DNA from: Actinomadura pelletieri DSM 43383
Lineage (GTDB): Bacteria > Actinomycetota > Actinomycetes > Streptosporangiales > Streptosporangiaceae
Assembly: GCF_003634705.1 (NCBI RefSeq)
Contig: NZ_RBWU01000002.1
Location: 558,001 to 622,000 of the forward strand
Length of the DNA: 64,000 nucleotides
Direction of reading: 5' to 3'
Shown here: positions 17,432 to 26,306 of the stretch, in pieces
Numbering within the stretch: the stretch's first letter is position 1
How the letters are laid out: each line of letters begins with the position of its first letter
Translations under genes and position numbers: made by a program
The notes under the pieces: model-generated
Seen by the model: only the letters and a program-made list of their open reading frames with translations
What the model was told of the DNA's origin: nothing
Databases searched by the model: none

Positions 17432-20212
17432 TCACCCCTTGTTCCTGACGGCCTGGAACCAGGCCAGCAAAGCCGCGGTGGTGGTGAGGAAAGAGACCGA
17501 GGTGGCGACGGCGGCGCCCGCCGCGCCGTGCGCCGGGATCAGCAGCGTCCCGAGCACGACGACGACGAGCAGGCCGATGCCCTGCCCGGTGGACGCGGCG
17601 CCCGGTCGTCCGACCCCGTAGAGGTACGCCATGACGAGCCCGGTCACACCGAAGGTCACGACACCCGCGAGACGGATGTAGGTCGGTACGACGGCATCGT
17701 CGAACACGTCGCCGAACACCCACGGCAGCGCCGTTCCGGCGATGAGCGCGAGTGGCAGCGCGGCGAGCACGGAGACGCCGAGCGCCGGGAGGATGAGGGC
17801 GGCGGTCCGGCGGGCGGCGCTCCTCTTGTCCTCCCTGGCGAAGTCGGGATACAGGACGTAGTTCACGGCGAGCCCCGGAAGCTGCACGAGTTCCGCGAAC
17901 TTGCTCGCGACCGTGTAGACGCCCAGCGTCTTCGGCCCGGCGAGCGCGCCCAGCAGCGCCATGTCGAAGCGGAGTTGCAGGAGGTCGATGAGCTGGCCGA
18001 CATAGCCGCGGATCCCGTAACCGGCGATCGACCGGCCGAGGCGCGCGTCCGGACGTCCCCAGCCGCGGAAGAAGCCGCGCCGTGCCAGCCGCCGCGCGAT
18101 CCACGCCGCGGCGGCGAGGTCGGCGAGGACGAGCCCGGCGACGAGCGCGCCCGTGCCGTGCCAGCCGACCAGGATCGCGATGTAGATCGGCAGGAACACG
18201 AACTCCTCGACGGCGATGGCGAGGCTCGCGCCGTTCGGGTCGTCCGTCCCCTGGAGAAGCCCCTTGCCGACGGACACGAACCCCTGCGTGAACGCGGGGA
18301 CGGCCGCGGCGAGCGTCAGCCAGATGCCGAACGACTTGAAGAACACGATGAGGAGCAGCGGGCTCAACGCGAGCCAGCCGACGCCCGCGAGGACCGCTCC
18401 GATCACCGTCAGCCAGGCCAGGGTGGGCCGCACCCGGCTCTGGTCGCGGTCGGACTGGGCCAGGAAGTAGGGCGCGGCGGCCGGCAGCCCCGCGTTCGAC
18501 AGATGGCAGAGCAGCCCCGGCAGGATGCGGACGAGGGTGAACGCCCCCACCAGCGTCGGCCCGCCGACCCGCGCGACGAGGATCGTCGCGACCCCCAGCG
18601 ACGCCAGCGCGCCCACCCGCGCGGCCATGTTCCCCGCGACGAGCTGCACGAGCCGCCCGCGGAGACCGCTCCGCCCGGCGTCATGCCCGGGTTCCTTGCC
18701 GGTTTCGGGTTCCTTGGTCGCGATGCCGGTCTTGACACCGTTCACCCGGCGACGTCCCGGCACGGGCGCGACCTCCCTGGCACCGCCGTACCGGACGGCG
18801 ATCCGGCGAGGAGCCGGCGGGGCGGGCGGCGCGGGAGGGTCGCCCGCTAAGCGGGCCGCGGGGGCGGGTCGGAGGGACGCGCCGGACGTGCGGCGGCCGA
18901 ACAGGTCCAGGGCGGCGATCAGACCGAAGATCGCGAAGCCGTGCCGGTAGTGCAGCACCTCATAGAACAGGCCGCAGATGACGAACACCACCAGCAGCGC
19001 CCCGAACAGTTCGGGATGCGGGACGAGCCGCGCGTACTCGGGTTTCAGCGCGCCGCGCCGCGCGATCCGCACACACCTCACCACCAGGACCGACAGCAGC
19101 AGGACCAGCGCGAGCCCGCCGAGGAACCCCCGTTCGAGGACGGAGGCGATGTAGTCGTTGTGCGCCTCGCGGACGTACGTCTCCTGCTGGACGAGCATCT
19201 GGCGTTCGGTCTCCGCGGCGCCGATGCCCCACGGATGGGGCTGGGCCTGGATCATGTCCCAGGTGGTGGAGAAGACGGTGCTGCGGGACTCGGTGCTCTC
19301 CCCGGTCGTCCTGCCGATCGAGTCGCGCAGGAGCGGGGACGCCTCGCTGGCGCGGTCCAGGAACGGTTGGACGTCGACCTGGGTCACCAGGGTGATCCCG
19401 GCGCCGCCGACGAACACGGCGGCGGCGCCGACCACGATCGCGTGGTGGGCCTTGCCCTCGCGGAACAGCCGGAACAGGTAGCCGAGCAGCAGCGCGCAGC
19501 TGAGCGCGAGCATCCCGCCGTTCGAGCCGGTCAGCAGCTCGGCGGTGATGAGGATGCCGCACACGGTCCAGCGCCGCCATCTCGTCTCCGGCCAGCGGGC
19601 GGCGCGGGCGATGAAGAAGATGCAGATGAACCAGTTGGCCGCGTAGTTGGCGTCCCCGAAAGTGAACATCAGCCGCGAACCGTCGATCTGCTTGCCGGAC
19701 ATCGCGTCGTTCCCGATCGCGAACCCGGTCATCATCACGAGCGCGTAGAAGGTGCCGATCCCGACGAAGGCGCGCAGCGTGACACGGAGCAGCGCCGGAT
19801 CACGGCAGAGGTTGGCGACGCAGACCGCCCACAGCAGGACGAACACGTCCTTGACGAGGGTGAGCGCCCCGGCGTTGTCGTTGGCGAGCGCCGCGACGCC
19901 GCCCGCGAGGACGGTGAGCAGGGTGGGCAGCAGGTAGGGCCAGCGGACGGGAACCCGCCGCGTGCCCGCCCACAGGAACACGGCGAACGCGAACACGACC
20001 AGGACCGCGTCGGGGATCGCCGTGTTACCGGGGCCGGGCGGCAGCCCGCCGGGCAGCAGCATGGGCAGCGACGCGATGCCCAGAACGAGGGTGACGACCT
20101 CGGGCCGCCACCGTCCTCGCCTGGTTTCTGCGGGCTCGGGGGGCTCAACCCACGGCGCCGGAGCCCCCGACGATTCCTCCTTCGGCGCCGCTTTGGTCGC
20201 GGTCGAGGTCAT
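17432..20212 (-). CDS. fused O-antigen-ligase/Wzy-like polymerase and MATE/Wzx-like flippase
   Basis: One uninterrupted reading frame of 927 codons. ATG 20212 overlaps the stop of the GT4 gene (ATGA). Residues about 30-439 form a multi-span Wzy/O-antigen-ligase protein with the typical periplasmic loop between late helices ('HPWGIGAAETERQML', 'EAHNDYIASVLERGFLGG'). Residues 440-521 are a Pro/Ala- then Lys/Glu-rich linker. Residues about 522-926 form a polysaccharide flippase of the Wzx type with roughly 12 helices ('NMAARVGALASLGVATILVA', 'GYVGQLIDLLQLRFDMALLG'). Because no stop separates the halves, a ribosome entering at 20212 must make both. An internal GTG at 18745 (VNGVKTGIA) could also give a separate flippase, but it lacks a good ribosome site. 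Functions: polymerises and flips lipid-linked repeat units. Confidence 0.85.
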   Translation of the reverse strand: MTSTATKAAPKEESSGAPAPWVEPPEPAETRRGRWRPEVVTLVLGIASLPMLLPGGLPPGPGNTAIPDAVLVVFAFAVFLWAGTRRVPVRWPYLLPTLLTVLAGGVAALANDNAGALTLVKDVFVLLWAVCVANLCRDPALLRVTLRAFVGIGTFYALVMMTGFAIGNDAMSGKQIDGSRLMFTFGDANYAANWFICIFFIARAARWPETRWRRWTVCGILITAELLTGSNGGMLALSCALLLGYLFRLFREGKAHHAIVVGAAAVFVGGAGITLVTQVDVQPFLDRASEASPLLRDSIGRTTGESTESRSTVFSTTWDMIQAQPHPWGIGAAETERQMLVQQETYVREAHNDYIASVLERGFLGGLALVLLLSVLVVRCVRIARRGALKPEYARLVPHPELFGALLVVFVICGLFYEVLHYRHGFAIFGLIAALDLFGRRTSGASLRPAPAARLAGDPPAPPAPPAPRRIAVRYGGAREVAPVPGRRRVNGVKTGIATKEPETGKEPGHDAGRSGLRGRLVQLVAGNMAARVGALASLGVATILVARVGGPTLVGAFTLVRILPGLLCHLSNAGLPAAAPYFLAQSDRDQSRVRPTLAWLTVIGAVLAGVGWLALSPLLLIVFFKSFGIWLTLAAAVPAFTQGFVSVGKGLLQGTDDPNGASLAIAVEEFVFLPIYIAILVGWHGTGALVAGLVLADLAAAAWIARRLARRGFFRGWGRPDARLGRSIAGYGIRGYVGQLIDLLQLRFDMALLGALAGPKTLGVYTVASKFAELVQLPGLAVNYVLYPDFAREDKRSAARRTAALILPALGVSVLAALPLALIAGTALPWVFGDVFDDAVVPTYIRLAGVVTFGVTGLVMAYLYGVGRPGAASTGQGIGLLVVVVLGTLLIPAHGAAGAAVATSVSFLTTTAALLAWFQAVRNKG

Positions 20213-21441
20213 GACCGCTGGTAGGGCCGCCTGGAAGTGCCCCGGTAGGTCTCGTCCAGGACCGTACCGAGGTGGGTGGGGGTGAACCATTCGCCGACCC
20301 GGCCACGGGCGCGTTCGGCCATCCGGTCCGCGGCGACCGGATCGTCCAGCATCGCCGTGATGGCGTCCGCGAGCCGTTCCGGGTTCTCCGGCGGGACGAG
20401 CAGCCCGGTCTCGCCCGCGAGGACGAGGTCCTGGTTGGACGGCACGGCCGTCGCGACCAGCGGGATTCCGGCGCTGATCGCCTCGACCAGCACGCAGGGC
20501 AGCCCCTCCCAGCGGCTCGCCATCGCCATCAGGTCGAACGCGGGCATGACGGACGCGACGTCGTCGCTGTGCCCGAGCCAGCGCATCCGATCCTCGATGC
20601 CGAGCCGCGCGGTGAGCTTCGCCAGCCTGTCCGCCATCGGACCGCCGCCGACCCACAGGCCGAACACGTCGTCCGGCAGCCGCGCGATGGCCTTGGCGAA
20701 GATCTCCGGACCCTTCTGGAAGGTGAGCCGGCCGATCGAACCGACGACCTTCACCCCGAGGGGCAGGTCGAGCCGGCGGCGGGCCCGCGCCCTGGCGCCG
20801 GGCGCGGCGACGTACGACTCGACGTCCACGGCGGGCCACGACAGGCGTACCCGTTCCGGTGTGGCGAGCCCGAGCCGCAGCGCGGTCGTCACCGTGTCCG
20901 TGCCGACCCCGAGGAACGCGTCGGTGTGCTTGGCGGCGATGCGTTCGAGCCGGATGTAGGCGGTGCGCCGCGGCCACGACTGGAACTCGTGGAACGGGAA
21001 GCCGTGCCAGGTGTGCACGATGCGGGGGACGCCGGCGCGCGCCGCCGCGAGGCGTCCGATGACGCCCGCCTTGGAGGAGTGCGTGTGGACGACGTCGAAC
21101 CGCCCGTCCGCCAGCACCTTGGTGAGGGTGGACAGGGCGGCGAGGTCGTCGCGGGGGGAGATCTGCGGGACCAGGGATCCCACCTGGACGACCTCCATCC
21201 CGGCGCGGTACGCGTCGGGGGTGAGGTCGCCGGCGGCGGCGTTCGCGACGGCGTCGTCGCCGTGGAGGACGCGGCCGCGGGCGGCGGACGGTTCACTGTC
21301 CATGCCGACGCCGCCGGTGACGATCGCCCGTTCGTATCCGTCGTCGGGCAGGCACAGGGCGCCGTTCAGCGCCACCCTCCCGCCGCCGCCGTTGAACCGG
21401 GTGATCACTTGCGCTACTCGTAGCTTCCTACCTGTTTTCAC
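20209..21441 (-). CDS. family 4 (GT-B) glycosyltransferase
   Basis: 410 residues; GTG 21441 preceded by GAGG. N-terminal GT-B domain opens with 'RVAQVITRFNGGGGRVAL' (glycine-rich loop) and contains 'DVVHTHSSKAGVIGRLAA'; C-terminal domain has 'VVGSIGRLTFQKGPEIFA' and the donor-binding E-x7-E motif in SRWEGLPCVLVEAISAG. It overlaps the dehydratase gene by 14 nt and the downstream polymerase by 4 nt. It is the only GT4 in the operon besides the initiating transferase, so the repeat unit made by this operon alone would be short. Confidence 0.92.
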   Translation of the reverse strand: MKTGRKLRVAQVITRFNGGGGRVALNGALCLPDDGYERAIVTGGVGMDSEPSAARGRVLHGDDAVANAAAGDLTPDAYRAGMEVVQVGSLVPQISPRDDLAALSTLTKVLADGRFDVVHTHSSKAGVIGRLAAARAGVPRIVHTWHGFPFHEFQSWPRRTAYIRLERIAAKHTDAFLGVGTDTVTTALRLGLATPERVRLSWPAVDVESYVAAPGARARARRRLDLPLGVKVVGSIGRLTFQKGPEIFAKAIARLPDDVFGLWVGGGPMADRLAKLTARLGIEDRMRWLGHSDDVASVMPAFDLMAMASRWEGLPCVLVEAISAGIPLVATAVPSNQDLVLAGETGLLVPPENPERLADAITAMLDDPVAADRMAERARGRVGEWFTPTHLGTVLDETYRGTSRRPYQRS

Positions 21442-22579
21442 GGGTTACCTCACTGGCCGAGAGTGGACGCCGGGCCGGGCGATACTCCGGTAGCAGGCGG
21501 CGCAGCAGCAGGCGCACTTCGTCCGCGTCGCGGGCCTGCGCGGCCGCGGCGAGCGCGTCGAGCAACCGCGGCAGCCCGCCGGGGGGCGGTGCGGGCCTGG
21601 TCCCCCAGATCTTGGGGTGTGCGGTGCGAATACGTTGTTCCGAGTCGGCGAACGCCTTCTCGGTCAGCTTCTCGCCGGGGCCGAGTCCGCTGAACCTGAT
21701 CGTGACGGCGGGGGAGTGGACCTGCGCCGCGTACCGCTGCACGAGGTCGAGGACCGGAACGGGCCGGCCCATGTCGAGGACGAACGTCTCCGCCTCCTCC
21801 GCGAGCGCGGCGGCCTCGATCAGCAGGCCCACCGCCTCCGTCACCGTCATCACGTGCCGCGCGGCCTCCGGATGCGTGACCGTGATGACCTCACCGGCGG
21901 CGATCCGGTGCGCGAGCGGGCGGCCGAGCGGCGCGCTCGACGCGCCGATGACCTGACCGACGCGGACGGCCGCGAAGCACGTCGGCCCGCCCGTCGCCGT
22001 CTGCAGCAGCATCTCGCCGAGCCGCATCGTCGCGCCGAGCACCGACGTCGGCTCCGCCGCCCGGTCGGACGAGACGAACACCAGCCGCCGCACCTCGTGC
22101 CGGACGGCGCTGTCGACGACGTGCCGGGTGCCGACCACGTTGTCGGCGACGCCGCGGCATGGATCGTTCTCGATGGCGGACAGCCGGTGCCTGCCCGCCG
22201 CGTGGAAGAGCAGTTCGGGCCTCTTGTCGTCGATGACGGCGTCGAGGCGGTCGGCGTCCCGCACATCCGCGACGGCGATGGCGATCCGGCCGTCGCCCGG
22301 TTCCCCGGTGAGCGTGCGGGCCAGCCGTTCCAGCCGGCGCCCGTCGTTGTCGACCAGGCACAGCGCCGCCGGATCCAGGCGTCGGATCCGGCGGCACAGC
22401 GCCGCGCCGACCGTCCCGCAGGCACCGGTGACGAGCACCCGCCGGCCGCGGACCAGGCGCCGCCCCCGCAGATCGGTGAGGACGATCTCCTCCCGGTCCA
22501 GCAGTAGGGCGAGCGGGCTGGCCGCGGCCACGGCGGGCGCGGTGCCTCGGCGGGGACGGTGCGACGGGAACCAGCGCAC
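21428..22579 (-). CDS. FlaA1/CapD-like NDP-sugar dehydratase/epimerase lacking the membrane part and the catalytic lysine
   Basis: 383 residues from GTG 22579, 2 nt after the aminotransferase stop. It is an extended-SDR with the dinucleotide loop VTGACGTVGAALCR and the CapD signature region. Where UDP-GlcNAc 4,6-dehydratases have S-[ST]-D-K-A..PT..MGATKR, this protein reads SSDRAAEPTSVLGATMR, so the catalytic Lys is Met. There is no N-terminal transmembrane domain, unlike full-length CapD/WbpM. The C-terminal 'GLGPGEKLTEKAFADSEQ' region is typical of the family. By context it would supply a deoxy-keto sugar for the DegT aminotransferase, but catalytic competence is doubtful. Confidence 0.85.
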   Translation of the reverse strand: MRWFPSHRPRRGTAPAVAAASPLALLLDREEIVLTDLRGRRLVRGRRVLVTGACGTVGAALCRRIRRLDPAALCLVDNDGRRLERLARTLTGEPGDGRIAIAVADVRDADRLDAVIDDKRPELLFHAAGRHRLSAIENDPCRGVADNVVGTRHVVDSAVRHEVRRLVFVSSDRAAEPTSVLGATMRLGEMLLQTATGGPTCFAAVRVGQVIGASSAPLGRPLAHRIAAGEVITVTHPEAARHVMTVTEAVGLLIEAAALAEEAETFVLDMGRPVPVLDLVQRYAAQVHSPAVTIRFSGLGPGEKLTEKAFADSEQRIRTAHPKIWGTRPAPPPGGLPRLLDALAAAAQARDADEVRLLLRRLLPEYRPARRPLSASEVTRENR

Positions 22580-22581
22580 GG

Positions 22582-23730
22582 TCAGCTCCGGGTCCGCATC
22601 GCCTCGGCGAGGGCGGCGACCACACGGTCCTGGGCGTCGGCCGTCAGGCCCGGGTAGAGCGGCAGCGACAGCAGCTCCTCCCCGACCCGGTCGGTCACGG
22701 GGACCCGCGCGCACTCGTCCGCGCCGACGATCTCCCGGTAGGCGGTCAGCTGGTTGGCCGGGATGAAGTGGACGGACGTCCCGATGCCCGCCGCCTGCAG
22801 TTCGTCGCCGACCGCGTCACGGTCCTTCACGCGCACCTGGTAGAGATGCCAGGCGTGCCGGACGCCGTCGAGGGACTTCCGCTGCGGAAGGACGACCCCG
22901 GCCACCCCCGCCAGCGCCTCGTCGTAGCGGGCGACGAGCTGCTCCCGCGCCTCCTGCCAGCCGGGCAGCGAATGGATCTGGGCGCGTCCGATCGTGGCCT
23001 GGACGTCGGTCATGTTCGCCTTCAGACCGACGGCCTTCACGTCGTACCGCCAGCTCCCGCCGGGAAGGTAACGCTTCCAGGAGTCCTTGCTCATCCCGTG
23101 CAGCCGCATCGCGCGGACCCGGTCGGCGAACTCCTCGTCGCCGGTCGCGACCGCGCCGCCCTCGCCGATCGGCATGTTCTTCGTCGCGTAGAAGGAGAAG
23201 CACGCCGCGTACGAGGACGATCCGACGGGGGCTCCGTCGCGTGCCGCGCCCGGTCCGTGCGCGGCGTCCTCCACCACGCGTGACCGGTCGAGCCCGGCCG
23301 CCTCGGTGAGTGCGGGCACGTCCACCGGATATCCGCCCTGATTCTGCAGGACCATGGCGGCGGGTTTCACCCGCGCCGCCGCGGCGGCGACCGTCTCCTG
23401 GCTCGGCACCAGCGTCTCCTCGTCGATGTCGACGAAGACGGGACGGTGCCCGGCGTGCAGGATCGCGTTGATCGCGCCGCAGAACGTCAGGCTGGGCGTC
23501 AGCACCGGCGATCCCGCCGGCAGGTCCATCGCGCGCAGGCTCAGTTCCAGCGCGCTCGTGCACGAGGCGACCGCGACGACATGCGCGGCGCCGAGGTAGT
23601 CGGCGAACTCCTGCTCGAACGCCGCGGTCTCCGGGCCCGTGGTGAGCCAGCGGGAGTCGAGCACCTTGACGACCGCGTCGGGCACCCCGCCCGTGAGCGG
23701 CGGGACGCAGAACGGGACGTTTGACGTCAT
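22582..23730 (-). CDS. DegT/DnrJ/EryC1/StrS-family sugar aminotransferase
   Basis: 382 residues; ATG 23730 (MTSNVPFCVPPLTGG) with AAGGAG upstream. PLP-dependent fold type I: 'VASCTSALELSLRAMDLPAG', 'QNQGGYPVDV', 'VVEDAAHGPGA', and the Schiff-base lysine in FSFYATKNMPIGEGG. C-terminal 'SVHFIPANQLTAYR' and 'LSLPLYPGLT' are family hallmarks. Transfers an amino group from glutamate to a nucleotide-linked keto sugar; operon context implies an amino sugar in the polysaccharide. Coupled to the next gene (2 nt gap). Confidence 0.93.
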   Translation of the reverse strand: MTSNVPFCVPPLTGGVPDAVVKVLDSRWLTTGPETAAFEQEFADYLGAAHVVAVASCTSALELSLRAMDLPAGSPVLTPSLTFCGAINAILHAGHRPVFVDIDEETLVPSQETVAAAAARVKPAAMVLQNQGGYPVDVPALTEAAGLDRSRVVEDAAHGPGAARDGAPVGSSSYAACFSFYATKNMPIGEGGAVATGDEEFADRVRAMRLHGMSKDSWKRYLPGGSWRYDVKAVGLKANMTDVQATIGRAQIHSLPGWQEAREQLVARYDEALAGVAGVVLPQRKSLDGVRHAWHLYQVRVKDRDAVGDELQAAGIGTSVHFIPANQLTAYREIVGADECARVPVTDRVGEELLSLPLYPGLTADAQDRVVAALAEAMRTRS

Positions 23731-23749
23731 CCGGCTTATCTCCTTGTTG

Positions 23750-25264
23750 TCACGTGCCTGTGCGGCCGCGGGCGAGCGAGCGGATCCGTGCGAACCCGCG
23801 GTTCTGGGGGGAGGTCTCCTTGCGCGACGCGGCGACGACACCGAGCAGCGGCCAGCCGGAGGCGGCGACGAGGTCGCGGACGGCGTCCAGCCCGGCCGCC
23901 GTCGTCACCGGACCGACGGCGACCACCACGCCGACCACGTCGTCCGCGTTCGGGTCCATGTCCTCGAAGGCGTGCACATGGCACAGCGGGCGGGCCGCGA
24001 CCGGCCGGCGCGCCTCCACCGGGGCCACCTCGACCGGGGTCTTCGGCATGACCGCGGTTCCGGCGGCGCGGACCAGCGAGGTGCTCTTCGCGCCCTCGGT
24101 CCCGGTGGTGTTGGACCCGGTGGTGTTCGACCCGGTGTTGTTCGACCCGGGGCCGCTGGGGGACGGGTCGTCGCCGTCCGCGTCCTTCCCGCCGGACCCG
24201 GCGGGGCGCTCCTCGGACGTCTCGGTGTCGTCGACCCGGGCGTGCACCGGCCTGGCCGCGACGGTGCTCGCGTCGTCGCCGTAGGGCACGCCGTCCCCGT
24301 ACACCGCCGCCGCCACCGTCGACACCAGCTCGTGGGGCAGCGGGCCGGGCGCGCCGACCAGCGTGACCCGGTCGACGTCCTGCTTCTTCGCCGCCAGCCG
24401 CACCCGGCGGCCGAGGTCGGCGAGCTGTCCGGGGCCGCGGTCGGTGTGGCCGAGCAGCGGCACGCCCAGGCGCCGCGCGACCCGCCGCTGGCCGGGGATC
24501 GTGGGCCGGGCCGCCTCGACCACGACCGCGATCAGAATCCCGCCGACCAGCCCGACCAGCCCGGCGATCACCGACATCATCACCGTCGGGTCCGAGGTGG
24601 GGGCGAGGACCGCGGGCTGCACCACCGACGACCTGCTGGTCGCCAGGAGCTGGTTCCGCAGGTCCGAACGGTCCGACCGCAGGTCCGCCAGCTCCGCCTG
24701 CACCAGGTCGCGTTCGTTCACGGTGTCGGTGTCGGGATCGCGCTCCGCCGTGCCGCGGGTCAGCGGCCCGAGCCTGCGCTGCAGCACCCGCACGCGCTCG
24801 TCGATCTCGGCCAGCCGCTGCCTGATGGCGCCCTGGCTGGACTCGTTGATCTCCTGGACGACCGCGGTTCCGATGGCGTCGGTGAGCGCCTGCGCCACGT
24901 CCGGCTCGGAGTCCTTCACCGAAAGCTCGACGATCGTGGACGTCCCGAGCCCGGACACCTCGACGGCCTTGGCCACCTTCGTCGGCGACCGGTCGATGCC
25001 CTGCTGCCGCAGCACGTCGCGCAGCAGCGTGTCGCTGGTCGCGAACGCCTTCACCTTGCTGACCACGATGCTGACGCCCGCGTCGCCGACCTCCGCGTCG
25101 GTCACCCCGCCACCGGCCTGCAACCGGGACTTGGCGACCGAGGGCGGCACCTGGGCGCTCATCAGCAGCGCCACCAGCGTCAGCGGTACAACGGTCATGA
25201 CCAGCAGGAGCGCCCAGTAACTGCGAACAACCCGCGCGGCGACTTCGTCGATCTCCACGATCAT
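23750..25264 (-). CDS. Wzz-like polysaccharide co-polymerase with degenerate BY-kinase domain
   Basis: 504 residues; ATG 25264 (MIVEIDEVAARVVRSYWALL). First membrane helix near residue 20 ('LLLVMTVVPLTLVALLM'), a long extracytoplasmic coiled-coil region (about 50-240; 'RLAEIDERVRVLQRRLGPL'), second helix ('VIAGLVGLVGGILIAVVVE'), then a cytoplasmic region. That last region aligns in position with the tyrosine kinase of Gram-positive CpsC/D or Wzc, but the nucleotide loop reads 'LVGAPGPLPHELVSTVA' with no G-x-x-G-x-GKT, so it should not bind ATP normally. It includes a low-complexity NNTGSNTTGSNTTG tract encoded by 15-bp repeats (about 24104-24150). Likely controls chain length. First gene of the exopolysaccharide operon. 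Confidence 0.85.
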   Translation of the reverse strand: MIVEIDEVAARVVRSYWALLLVMTVVPLTLVALLMSAQVPPSVAKSRLQAGGGVTDAEVGDAGVSIVVSKVKAFATSDTLLRDVLRQQGIDRSPTKVAKAVEVSGLGTSTIVELSVKDSEPDVAQALTDAIGTAVVQEINESSQGAIRQRLAEIDERVRVLQRRLGPLTRGTAERDPDTDTVNERDLVQAELADLRSDRSDLRNQLLATSRSSVVQPAVLAPTSDPTVMMSVIAGLVGLVGGILIAVVVEAARPTIPGQRRVARRLGVPLLGHTDRGPGQLADLGRRVRLAAKKQDVDRVTLVGAPGPLPHELVSTVAAAVYGDGVPYGDDASTVAARPVHARVDDTETSEERPAGSGGKDADGDDPSPSGPGSNNTGSNTTGSNTTGTEGAKSTSLVRAAGTAVMPKTPVEVAPVEARRPVAARPLCHVHAFEDMDPNADDVVGVVVAVGPVTTAAGLDAVRDLVAASGWPLLGVVAASRKETSPQNRGFARIRSLARGRTGT

Positions 25265-25399
25265 TCCTCCGGGCTCGGCCACCGCGAGCGTAAGAACCCG
25301 ACTCCCCGGAGCAATCGCGCAAAAGACGATCCCCGACTACGCCGTTTGCATCAGTCGGCGCTCTTATCAGGCGTTTCGCTTGTCGGTCGGTGTGCCTGA

Positions 25400-26062
25400 T
25401 CAATGGTCCGATGGACGCATACCGGAACGCATCGCGAGTGTGATCGCCTCAAGTGCCGAGTGCATGTCGAGTTTGGCCAGCAGGTTTTGCGTATGCGTGC
25501 GGATCGTGTTCGTCGACAGGCCCAGCCGGTCGGCGATCTCTGCGCGGCCGAGGCCGTCCACCATGCACTGCAGGACCTCCCGCTCACGCGGGGTCAGGGC
25601 CGCCAGCGTGCCCGCGCCGCCATGCGGTTCGGGGTCGTCCCGGACCAGGCGGTGCAGCACCTCGCCCAGCACGTCCACCGGGATCCAGCCGCCCCGCCGC
25701 GCCGCCGACCGGATCACCTGCGCGACCCGGTCGGCGCCCTCGGTCTTCTCCAGCCAGCCCACCGCGCCGCGCCGGACGGCCCGCACCATCGTGTCCAGGT
25801 CGCTCATCGCGGTGAGCACGACGACCCGCAGGTCCGGTTGCGCGTCGCGGACCTGGTCGAGGACGTCCAGGCCGCTCTCGGGGCCCAACGCCATGTCGAG
25901 CAGCAGCACGCGCGGACGTTCGGTGGCGGCGAGCGCGACGGCGCGCCGCACGTCGGCGGCGATCGGCAGGATCACCAGGTCGGGCTCGCGTTCCAGTCGG
26001 GCGGCCAGGGCTTCGGCGAACAGCGCATGATCGTCCACGATGAGGACGCGGATCGGTTCCAT
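25400..26062 (-). CDS. NarL/LuxR-family response regulator
   Basis: 220 residues from ATG 26062 (MEPIRVLIVDDHALFAEAL). Receiver with phospho-acceptor in PRVLLLDMALGPESGLD, lysine in 'GWLEKTEGA', and a LuxR-type helix-turn-helix from 'LTPREREVLQCMVDGLGRAE' to 'NLLAKLDMHSALEAI'. It has no adjacent kinase. It ends 136 bp before the start of the exopolysaccharide operon on the same strand, so it may control that operon; this is inference from position. The 244 bp upstream (26063-26306) form a divergent promoter region shared with the epimerase gene. Confidence 0.9.
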   Translation of the reverse strand: MEPIRVLIVDDHALFAEALAARLEREPDLVILPIAADVRRAVALAATERPRVLLLDMALGPESGLDVLDQVRDAQPDLRVVVLTAMSDLDTMVRAVRRGAVGWLEKTEGADRVAQVIRSAARRGGWIPVDVLGEVLHRLVRDDPEPHGGAGTLAALTPREREVLQCMVDGLGRAEIADRLGLSTNTIRTHTQNLLAKLDMHSALEAITLAMRSGMRPSDH

Positions 26063-26306
26063 GGATCGACGATGACCGCTGCGGGCGCCGGACGGATCAT
26101 GCAAACGCTGTACTCGTTCCGATCCGCCCGACCTTCCGGTGTCCGCCCCGGGAGAAAGCCGCGTGCGCGTACGCGACGTCGCGGTGGAAGGTTCCTTTTC
26201 GTCCGGAGCCGGTCAGGTGCACGGTGGGTCATTGACCGGGCACGGTCGCCTGCTGATCCTGGCACGTGTCATTCCAGGGTCAATTCGGGTTGTCAAAGGA
26301 TGCGCC

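Noticed and set aside
16686..18104. 472-codon version of the sugar transferase
   Set aside because: The N-terminal 225 residues are an out-of-frame reading of the flippase; the real start is ATG 17429 with a ribosome site.
18745..18747. Separate start for the flippase at GTG 18745
   Set aside because: No convincing ribosome site, and even if used, the upstream half would still be translated through the flippase for lack of a stop.
20213..20977. Upstream extension of the polymerase-flippase frame
   Set aside because: It overlaps the GT4 gene and reads as Arg/His-rich nonsense; the ATGA overlap at 20212 marks the start.
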